From NCBI GenBank assembly GCA_028687155.1, contig JAQUAR010000120.1, positions 1-5,775 of the forward strand: DNA of 5,775 bases. Reading direction: 5' to 3'. The position numbers and the translations under genes are program-made. Of the stretch, positions 1 through 5,210 are shown in pieces; the first letter of the stretch is position 1, and the number at the start of each line of letters is the position of its first letter. Below the pieces are notes generated by a model. That model was not told the DNA's origin and searched no databases. It worked only from the letters and a program-made list of their open reading frames with translations. Source of the stretch: Methylacidiphilaceae bacterium. GTDB taxonomy: Bacteria > Verrucomicrobiota > Verrucomicrobiia > Methylacidiphilales > Methylacidiphilaceae.

Positions 1-1737
1 ATCCATGAGTCCTGGGCTGGGGAGAGCGATGCTCGCCGCCTCCCGTGCGACATCGCAGGCGCCGCTGACCGCGATCCCGACATCGGCCTGCCGGAGTGCC
101 GGCGCATCGTTCACCCCGTCGCCGGTCATCCCGGTCACATGGCCGCCTTTTTGCAGGCGATCCACGATCCGGAACTTCTCTTCCGGAAAGACGCCCGCGA
201 AAATATCGCAGGAGTCGATCGGATCGCCCTTTTCCGCAATCGGAGGTAAGGGAGTTCCGCAAACCCGCGAGCCGATGCCCACTTCGCGCGCAACGGCGCG
301 GGCGGCCGCCACGGTGTCTCCGGTCACCAGAAGCACGCGGATCCCAAGCTCCTGAAGTCTCGCGACCAGGCTGCGGGAATCGCTCCGAACCGGATCGGAG
401 AAGCCGAGAAAGCCAGTCAGCCGCAACCCCCCGGGACTACCCGCCGCCACGGCGAGAACGCGCAAGCCCCGAGACGAAAGCCTTTCTATCGTCGCGAGAG
501 CATCCGCTGGGAACCCCCCGACGGCCTGCTCCACGGCGCTTGGGGCTCCTTTGAGAACACGGAAGGGACTGCCATTCCTCTGGAAATCGGCACCAGAATA
601 TTTCGTCGAGGGATCGAAAGGCGTAAAAGAGAGCTGATTCTCCTCCGGCAAAGGGAGACCTTCTCGTTTGGCGAGCGCAAGAATGGCGCAGTCGAGCGGA
701 TCCTCGCTCGCTTCCAGCGAGGCGATTGCCCCCCACGAGACAAGCTCGTCTCGGGTGGCGGGAGAAAGAGGCGAGATCTCTTGAAGGACCGCCTCGTTGG
801 TCGTAATGGTTCCCGTCTTGTCGGCGACCAGAATATCCATCGTTGCCGCATTCTCGACGGCGGCCAGTCGCCGGACGAGCACCCCCTTCCTCGCTAACTC
901 CTGTGCCCCAAGGGCGCTCGTCATCGCAAAGGTCGCAGGCAAGGCGGCGGGCACGGAGGTGATCAGCAGTACGAGGGCGTACGGCAGCACTTCGCTGAGC
1001 GGAAGGGAGTGAACGAGCCCATAGCCGAAAACCAAGACCACGAGAACGCCATCGATCCCGATCAGCCAACGCACGATCTGAAAGATCGTCTGCTCCATCT
1101 GGCTTGGGGCCCGTGCCGACGACACCAGATCGGCGATTCTCCCAAAGGAGCTCCTCGCTCCGGTGGCAAACACTTCTCCGGTCGCCTCCCCCTTGCGGAT
1201 GACCGTCCCTCCGTAGACAATGGCCCCCGCTTCCTTTCCCCGGGCGAAAGGCTCCCCGGTAAGGGAAGATTCATCGACTTCCACCGCACCCGACTGCAAT
1301 CGGGCATCCGCCGGAACGACATCCCCGACCCGCAAATGAATCCAATCGCCCCGAACGATCTCGCTTAGGGGGATGCGCTGCCATACTCGATCGCGAAACA
1401 CTCGAGCCGTCCCGCTCCACTGTCGTCGGAGGAGACGCAAGGCCCGCTCGGCGCGACTCTCCTGGAAGAAAGCCAAGGCTGCCGTCAAAAGCAAGAGCAC
1501 CCCGATGCCGATCGCATCTCCGATTCGCCGCAGGACCGTTTCCACAGCGATCGCGGCTTCCAACATCCACGGGACAGGAGCCCAAAACTTCCCGAGGAAA
1601 TCGAGCAGAGGGGGCCTGAGGCGCTCCGGGAGCGTATTCTGCCCCTCCGCCGCAATCCTTCTTACCGCTTCTTCGCGAGAGAGCCCACCCGTCGGACTTC
1701 CGCCCGCAAGCTCCTTGGCAAGCTCTTCTTTCCTCAT
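1..1737 (-). CDS. Plasma-membrane proton-efflux P-type ATPase (P3A), 3' part beyond window
   Basis: It would use ATP to pump H+ out across the cytoplasmic membrane. The frame is open for 579 residues and leaves the window without a stop, so the last membrane helices are missing; the family usually has about 800 residues or more. Visible in order: N-terminal cytoplasmic segment, FWAPVPWMLE (51-60) leading into helices M1-M2 (about 54-91), actuator loop with DESSLTGEP (TGE 160-162), M3-M4 with PAALP (263-267), phosphorylation site DKTGT with Asp306, nucleotide-binding KGAP (396-399), DPVR (448-451), VTGD (471-474) and hinge TGDGVND (538-544). FWAPVPWMLE and PAALPATF point to the P3A proton pumps rather than Ca2+, Mg2+ or heavy-metal ATPases. 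The ATG at 1737 has a GAAGAAGG ribosome site about 4 nt upstream. An in-frame GTG at 1767 is an alternative start. Ion specificity is inferred, because M5-M6 is not visible. Confidence 0.93.
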   Translation of the reverse strand, partial: MRKEELAKELAGGSPTGGLSREEAVRRIAAEGQNTLPERLRPPLLDFLGKFWAPVPWMLEAAIAVETVLRRIGDAIGIGVLLLLTAALAFFQESRAERALRLLRRQWSGTARVFRDRVWQRIPLSEIVRGDWIHLRVGDVVPADARLQSGAVEVDESSLTGEPFARGKEAGAIVYGGTVIRKGEATGEVFATGARSSFGRIADLVSSARAPSQMEQTIFQIVRWLIGIDGVLVVLVFGYGLVHSLPLSEVLPYALVLLITSVPAALPATFAMTSALGAQELARKGVLVRRLAAVENAATMDILVADKTGTITTNEAVLQEISPLSPATRDELVSWGAIASLEASEDPLDCAILALAKREGLPLPEENQLSFTPFDPSTKYSGADFQRNGSPFRVLKGAPSAVEQAVGGFPADALATIERLSSRGLRVLAVAAGSPGGLRLTGFLGFSDPVRSDSRSLVARLQELGIRVLLVTGDTVAAARAVAREVGIGSRVCGTPLPPIAEKGDPIDSCDIFAGVFPEEKFRIVDRLQKGGHVTGMTGDGVNDAPALRQADVGIAVSGACDVAREAASIALPSPGLMD

Positions 1738-1825
1738 CGGCCCTTCTTCGGCTTCCTTCGGCCTCACCGGGTTCCCTTCACGCCCAAAGCAGCAAGGAAA
1801 AGAGTACCCGTTCGCGCAAGCCGCA

Positions 1826-1834
1826 TGCTACATT
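1826..1834 (+). promoter_or_regulatory. Possible extended -10 element for phoU
   Basis: TGCTACATT matches the extended -10 pattern TGnTAnnnT (4 of 6 in the hexamer TACATT). It would place transcription start near 1841 and give a 5' leader of about 40 nt before the phoU start. No -35 hexamer sits at the right spacing, and I see no recognisable Pho box. This is a weak, eye-based call in the 142-bp spacer shared with the divergent ATPase gene, for which I found no convincing promoter. Confidence 0.22.
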
Positions 1835-1879
1835 TCTCCATGCCTGTCGGCGGAACTCCCAGCGAAGATCCGGCATGCG

Positions 1880-2560
1880 ATGAGTAGCACCGCTTCCTTC
1901 GAACTCTCTCGCATCCGGGAAACCCTCCTCCTCATGGCCAGCCTCGCCGCCCGCCACCTTCGGGTGGCGCTGCAAGCCCTCACCGAGCGAAACGATTCGC
2001 TCGCCGATCTGGTCGAAAAGCAGGACTCGGAAATCGACTCCCTGGAAGTCAAGGTTGACGATCTGGTCATCACCTATATCGCGACACACAGTCCGGTTGC
2101 GATCGACTGTCGGTTCGTGCTCGTGGCCTCCAAGATTTCCAGCGATCTCGAACGGATCGGCGACCAAGCCGTTACGATCGCCCGCCTCGCCCGACGACTC
2201 AACGCGGCAGCTCCGCTCAAGCTCGTCTTTGATATCCCGCAGATGGCGCTGGTGGCCGAAGAAATGTATCGCGGTGCCATCGACTGCTTTATCGAGGCCA
2301 AGGCCAAGGAGGCCATCGGCATCGTGAAGAGGGACAAGGAAGTCGACACCCTCAATAAAAAGCTTTCCGAGAATCTGCTCCAGGCGATGCGGGAACAGCC
2401 GGGCTCGATCCCGCAAGCGACAAGCCTGCTCTTGATCAGTCGTGCGATCGAACGTATCGCCGACCACGCCAAAAACATCGCCGAAGAAGTCTTTTACCTC
2501 TATCGCGCCCGAGATATCCGTCATCGGGGCTGGGCAGAACGCAGCCGACCTACTCCCTGA
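1880..2560 (+). CDS. phoU: PhoU-family phosphate regulatory protein
   Basis: PhoU proteins are cytoplasmic three-helix-bundle repeat proteins. In studied bacteria they restrain Pst phosphate uptake and link it to PhoR-PhoB signalling. The 226-residue product is of normal family length and consists of two PhoU repeats. The family signature appears once in each: DLERIGDQAVTIA (89-101) and AIERIADHAKNIAEEV (189-204), whose acidic residues belong to the metal-binding E/DxxxD pattern. ATG at 1880 is chosen because it begins just before the first helix; the same frame stays open upstream to 1373 only as the antisense of the ATPase gene. The ribosome site is poor (GAAG about 11 nt upstream). No pstSCAB, phoR or phoB is in view, so its partners are unknown. 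It diverges from the proton ATPase and converges on the membrane-protein pair. The family is sure; the role here is inferred. Confidence 0.94.
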   Translation: MSSTASFELSRIRETLLLMASLAARHLRVALQALTERNDSLADLVEKQDSEIDSLEVKVDDLVITYIATHSPVAIDCRFVLVASKISSDLERIGDQAVTIARLARRLNAAAPLKLVFDIPQMALVAEEMYRGAIDCFIEAKAKEAIGIVKRDKEVDTLNKKLSENLLQAMREQPGSIPQATSLLLISRAIERIADHAKNIAEEVFYLYRARDIRHRGWAERSRPTP

Positions 2561-2572
2561 AAATCCGGAAGA

Positions 2573-2591
2573 GCCTGCGCAAGCTTCAGGC
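2573..2591. terminator. Weak hairpin between convergent genes, possible bidirectional terminator
   Basis: GCCTG (2573-2577) pairs with CAGGC (2587-2591) around a 9-nt loop containing the palindrome AAGCTT. It lies in the 33-bp gap between the phoU stop and the stop of the convergent small membrane-protein gene, where a shared terminator would be expected. The stem has only 5 bp and no clear T tract follows on either strand, so it may be chance or Rho-dependent termination may act instead. Confidence 0.25.
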
Positions 2592-2593
2592 GC

Positions 2594-2863
2594 TTATGGT
2601 GCGCCGCTTGCTCCATGCGGAAGATAGGGGCTACACTGTTTCCAGAGAAAATAGAGAACCGCCGCGAGGAGCAGGAGCAGCAGAATAAATCGGTTTCGGT
2701 CGCGCCTCCGCTGTGCGCTGTGCTGCCAGCGCAAGGAGCTTCTCCCCTCCTTCGCGAGCCGCGCTTGCGCTGCCTCGCCGCCTTCCGATAGAAAATGTCG
2801 CGCCCCTGGACCTCGCTCCCGTCCTTCCGAGCCTGACTCTTCCCCCTCCGGATCCAGCGGCAT
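2594..2863 (-). CDS. Small single-span membrane protein, unrecognised
   Basis: I do not recognise this 89-residue product. Residues 1-58 are charged and low in complexity (acidic at first, then rich in Arg, Gln and Ala) and look disordered. Residues 59-74 (FILLLLLLAAVLYFLW) form one clear transmembrane helix, preceded by the basic run RRRDRNR (52-58). The positive-inside rule therefore puts the N terminus in the cytoplasm, with about 15 residues outside. No signal-peptide cleavage site is evident. Its ATG lies 4 bp after the stop of the coiled-coil gene upstream, and a GAAGAAG ribosome site formed by that gene's last codons sits about 7 nt before it, so the two are almost certainly co-transcribed. 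The plus-strand frames opposite have no recognisable content. Being a real gene is inferred from spacing, ribosome site and the helix; function is unknown. Confidence 0.68.
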   Translation of the reverse strand: MPLDPEGEESGSEGRERGPGARHFLSEGGEAAQARLAKEGRSSLRWQHSAQRRRDRNRFILLLLLLAAVLYFLWKQCSPYLPHGASGAP

Positions 2864-2867
2864 GCGT

Positions 2868-3491
2868 CTACTTCTTCAGGAACCAGAAAAGTGCGACGCC
2901 TAGGAGAGACAGAATGAGGGGGAGGGAATAGGCAAGGCCGCTCGCGACTTTATGCCAAAAACCAAACCCATCGCCCGTTTCTTCGAGCGCTCCTTCTGCC
3001 CGAGTAGGGCTGCCCTCCCGCTCGGCAGGCTCCCATCCCAGGCGCTCGAGACGTCCTTGGGACTGCCGCAGAGCAGCCCGGGACTGATCCACTAGAGCCA
3101 GCGCTCTGGTCAGTTCATCGGCAAGATTCGCCGGCTCCCAGGCCGAGGGCTCAAGCGCCTCCAACGAGGCAAGTTGGCCGGCGAGAGTCTGCCGAACCGT
3201 CCGTATCTCTTCCAACTCCCTCTGACCGTCCTCTTCCTGACGCTCCAAAAGAGCAACGCTCCGCGTCAGCTCTTCAGTCACTGCTCGATGACCAACCTCG
3301 AAATCCCGCTGTTTTTTCCGTAGCTCCTCAAGCTGGCGCTTCTGGCGTTCGATCTCCTCCCGCCTCCGCTCCAGATCGAGCAGGACCTCTTGGGCCTGCT
3401 GAACCTTAATGTTCAGATCATCCACAGAAAAACGGGGCGCAAGTTCCGCCTCTTCCGACACGGATGCCGTTTCCCCCACTTTCTTACTCAT
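2868..3491 (-). CDS. Coiled-coil protein with C-terminal membrane anchor, unrecognised
   Basis: This is a 207-residue protein of unknown function. Residues 1-25 are a polar, acidic tail. Residues 26-110 form a long charged helix rich in Glu, Gln, Arg and Leu with heptad-like spacing (for example LERRREEIERQKRQLEELRKK, 40-60, with one residue too many to be a perfect heptad set). A second helical stretch covers about 122-150. A polar linker (about 155-180) leads to a single hydrophobic helix at about 184-205, ending LKK at the C terminus. That is a tail-anchored topology, with the coiled coil in the cytoplasm and the C terminus at or just across the membrane. The tetrapeptide WEPA occurs twice (118-121, 153-156). 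Start: ATG at 3491, without a strong ribosome site. It is the first gene of a two-gene unit with the small membrane protein and diverges from gcvT. A structural, scaffold or envelope role is possible but not shown. Confidence 0.82.
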   Translation of the reverse strand: MSKKVGETASVSEEAELAPRFSVDDLNIKVQQAQEVLLDLERRREEIERQKRQLEELRKKQRDFEVGHRAVTEELTRSVALLERQEEDGQRELEEIRTVRQTLAGQLASLEALEPSAWEPANLADELTRALALVDQSRAALRQSQGRLERLGWEPAEREGSPTRAEGALEETGDGFGFWHKVASGLAYSLPLILSLLGVALFWFLKK

Positions 3492-3601
3492 AGCGCACTG
3501 CTCGAAATCATCCTACCGCTTCGTTTCGATCAAGCAAGCCTTCTGGAGACAAAGCTCTGCTTCCGCTGGCGCGGACATCACTCAAGTAAGAAGGGGAAGA
3601 G

Positions 3602-3614
3602 GTCTTGACAAGAC
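3602..3614. promoter_or_regulatory. 13-nt palindrome overlapping a TTGACA hexamer upstream of gcvT
   Basis: GTCTTG-A-CAAGAC is a perfect inverted repeat with 6-bp arms. Inside it, 3605-3610 reads TTGACA, the consensus -35 hexamer on the plus strand. No good -10 follows at 16-18 nt (the sequence around 3627-3634 is GC-rich), so promoter function is uncertain. A palindrome over a -35 box in front of an operon is a typical place for a repressor to bind. The rest of the 154-bp spacer (3492-3645) shows no recognisable glycine riboswitch. Confidence 0.3.
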
Positions 3615-3645
3615 AATTCGCTCTCGCCTTGACTGACTACCGAGC

Positions 3646-4764
3646 GTGCAAGCTTCTTCCCCTCCCCTCAGAACCAGCCCGTTCGACGACTGTCATCGAA
3701 AATGGGGCGCGCGAATGGGAAGGTTTGCAGGCTGGGCGCTTCCGATCGTCTACACCTCGGTGGCGGACGAAGTGTTGAGTGTCCGCCGGAAAGCCGGCCT
3801 TTTCGACATCAGCCATATGGGAGAGCTTCTTCTCCAGGGACCGGATGTGCAGGAACGGCTTGATGAGCTCTTGCCGAGCAACATCGCCGCCCTTCCCACG
3901 GGGCGGGGACAATACTCCATGCTACTGAACGAATGCGGTGGCATTATGGACGATCTCTTTGCCTATCGGATCGAGCCATCGAGATTTTTGTTGGTAGTCA
4001 ACGCCGCGACCACGCAAGCCGATGCTCGCTGGTTTGCTGAAAAACTGGCCCGCGCCGAGACGGCCATTGCCGATGAAAGCGAGCGCTGGGGAGGTCTAGC
4101 TCTCCAGGGGCCCGAGGCTCGGGGCATTCTCCGACAGCTCCTTCCCGAGCTTCCGGAAGCATTCGAGCGGCGCGCCATCGTGGCTGCGTCATGGAAGGGG
4201 AGCGGCTTCTGGGTGGCACGCACCGGCTACACGGGCGAGGATGGTGCGGAGCTCTTTTTTCCTGTTTCGCTCGGGGTGGGCCTCTGGGATGCCCTACTCC
4301 GGGCGGGTGCCTCCTCGGGCCTCCGCCCCTGCGGCTTGGCGGCACGAGATATCCTTCGCTTGGAAGCCTGCCTGCCCCTCAACGGGCACGAGCTGAGTGA
4401 AGAGCGGACTCCGCTCGAGGCCCGCATGGCATGGGTCGTGGATTGGGACAAGAGCGCTTCCTTCCCTGGTAAGGAAGCGCTGGCCGAGAAGAGGCGCCGA
4501 GGTCCGGACCTCTCTCTGGTTGCCTTTGCCGCTGAGCGTCCCGCTCCCCCGCCCAGAGCTGGTTATCCACTCTTGGCTGGGGAAACTGTTGTGGGGAAGG
4601 TAACGAGCGGAGGCTTTTCTCCGACGCTCGAAGCCGCGATCGGGATGGGCTACGTGAACGCGGCGCTCGCCACCGAGGGCACCCGGCTCACATATCGGGT
4701 CAGGGGCACACGCTATTCGGTGATCCTCAAGCCCTCTCCTCTCTATCGAAGCAAAAACAGATGA
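3646..4764 (+). CDS. gcvT: Glycine cleavage system T protein (aminomethyltransferase)
   Basis: GcvT takes the aminomethyl group from the lipoyl arm of GcvH, releases ammonia and passes the one-carbon unit to tetrahydrofolate, giving 5,10-methylenetetrahydrofolate in the cytoplasm. The 372-residue product has normal family length. Landmarks: GARMGRFAGW (21-30), LFDISHMGE (52-60), GGIMDDLFAY (98-107, whose Asp pair 102/103 includes the equivalent of the catalytic Asp101 of the E. coli enzyme), VVNAAT (117-122), LQGPEA (153-158), RTGYTGEDGAEL (192-203), GLAARDILRLEA (230-241) and the C-terminal barrel motif SGGFSPTLEAAIGMGYV (321-337). The start is GTG at 3646, giving about ten residues ahead of the conserved TSPFDD region; no clear ribosome site precedes it. 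It is the first gene of gcvT-gcvH-gcvP and overlaps gcvH by 4 bp. Codons 270-279 contain a long perfect hairpin. Confidence 0.97.
   Translation: MQASSPPLRTSPFDDCHRKWGARMGRFAGWALPIVYTSVADEVLSVRRKAGLFDISHMGELLLQGPDVQERLDELLPSNIAALPTGRGQYSMLLNECGGIMDDLFAYRIEPSRFLLVVNAATTQADARWFAEKLARAETAIADESERWGGLALQGPEARGILRQLLPELPEAFERRAIVAASWKGSGFWVARTGYTGEDGAELFFPVSLGVGLWDALLRAGASSGLRPCGLAARDILRLEACLPLNGHELSEERTPLEARMAWVVDWDKSASFPGKEALAEKRRRGPDLSLVAFAAERPAPPPRAGYPLLAGETVVGKVTSGGFSPTLEAAIGMGYVNAALATEGTRLTYRVRGTRYSVILKPSPLYRSKNR
4453..4481 (+). repeat. Perfect 11-bp inverted repeat (hairpin) inside gcvT
   Basis: AGCGCTTCCTT (4453-4463) is followed after the 7-nt loop CCCTGGT by its exact reverse complement AAGGAAGCGCT (4471-4481). 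The mRNA would form an uninterrupted 11-bp stem. It lies wholly within gcvT codons for the region reading SASFPGKEAL, so protein constraint applies to the sequence too. No T tract follows, so it is not an ordinary intrinsic terminator. Function is unknown. Confidence 0.75.
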
Positions 4765-5159
4765 ACATTCCGACTGATCGTTTCTATTCCCAATCGCACG
4801 AGTGGCTGCTGCTCGTAGGAGGAATCGGTGTCGTCGGTGTTACCGACTATGCGCAGCGGGAGCTCTCGGACATCGTCTTTGTCGAGTTGCCGGCCATCGG
4901 CACGCATGTGCGACGGGGAGAGGCCGTAGCTACCATTGAATCGGTAAAAGCCGCCTCTGATATTTACGCCCCCGCTACCGGGGAAGTTCGGGAGGTCAAC
5001 ACCGCCCTGACTCAGAACCCCGGCCTGATCAATACCGACCCCTATGGGCAAGGCTGGCTTTTCCGAATCGATGTCGAGGATCCAGGAGAAACCGAGCGGC
5101 TCGAATCGCCGGAAGCCTATGCGAAGCTTACCGCAAGCGCGACAGGATCCGGCGCATAA
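4761..5159 (+). CDS. gcvH: Glycine cleavage system H protein (lipoyl carrier)
   Basis: GcvH is the small cytoplasmic shuttle whose lipoylated lysine carries the aminomethyl intermediate from GcvP to GcvT and is then re-oxidised by the L protein. The 132-residue length is typical. Landmarks: YSQSHEWL (9-16), VGVTDYAQREL (25-35), DIVFVELPAIG (37-47), the lipoylation motif ESVKAASDIYAP (60-71) with Lys63 as the modified residue, TGEVREVN (73-80), and NTDPYGQGWL (91-100). One deviation: the usual LGD motif reads LSD (35-37), Ser36 replacing Gly. The final 25 residues are a variable, Ala/Ser-rich tail. Its start overlaps the gcvT stop as ATGA, and no strong ribosome site of its own is visible, which suggests translational coupling to gcvT. 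gcvP follows after a short gap. Confidence 0.97.
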   Translation: MNIPTDRFYSQSHEWLLLVGGIGVVGVTDYAQRELSDIVFVELPAIGTHVRRGEAVATIESVKAASDIYAPATGEVREVNTALTQNPGLINTDPYGQGWLFRIDVEDPGETERLESPEAYAKLTASATGSGA

Positions 5160-5198
5160 GTGAAGTCGCTCCAAAGAGGCCCGCTCTCCGAAGCAACC

Positions 5199-5204
5199 GA
5201 GGGA
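5199..5204 (+). promoter_or_regulatory. Ribosome binding site deciding the gcvP start
   Basis: GAGGGA lies 6 nt before the ATG at 5211, a good Shine-Dalgarno match at normal spacing. It favours that ATG over the in-frame GTG at 5160, which directly abuts the gcvH stop (TAAGTG) and would add 17 residues with no family similarity that I can see. Confidence 0.6.
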
Positions 5205-5210
5205 CTCGAG

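Noticed and set aside
437..1069. Long minus-strand frame (210 codons), with another at 486-851
   Set aside because: Both lie in the wrong frames of the ATPase gene. The neighbouring frame holds DKTGT, KGAP and the other P-type motifs without interruption, while these give Arg/Ser-rich nonsense.
1373..1879. 5' extension of the phoU frame, adding 169 codons
   Set aside because: It is antisense to the ATPase N terminus, Arg/Ser-rich and unlike any PhoU. The family begins at the ATG at 1880.
1778..2524. Minus-strand frame of 248 codons opposite phoU
   Set aside because: It mirrors the PhoU codons, a typical GC-rich shadow, and has no recognisable domain, whereas PhoU carries both family signatures.
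3492..3645. Glycine riboswitch upstream of gcvT
   Set aside because: Glycine riboswitches often precede gcv operons, but I could not find the conserved aptamer core segments in this short spacer.
4453..4481. Hairpin in gcvT as an intrinsic terminator
   Set aside because: No T tract follows the stem and it lies inside an intact reading frame, with gcvH and gcvP downstream in the same operon.
5160..5210. GTG at 5160 as gcvP start, abutting the gcvH stop
   Set aside because: It is in frame, but the added 17 residues do not resemble a P-protein N terminus, and the ATG at 5211 has a well-placed GAGGGA ribosome site.
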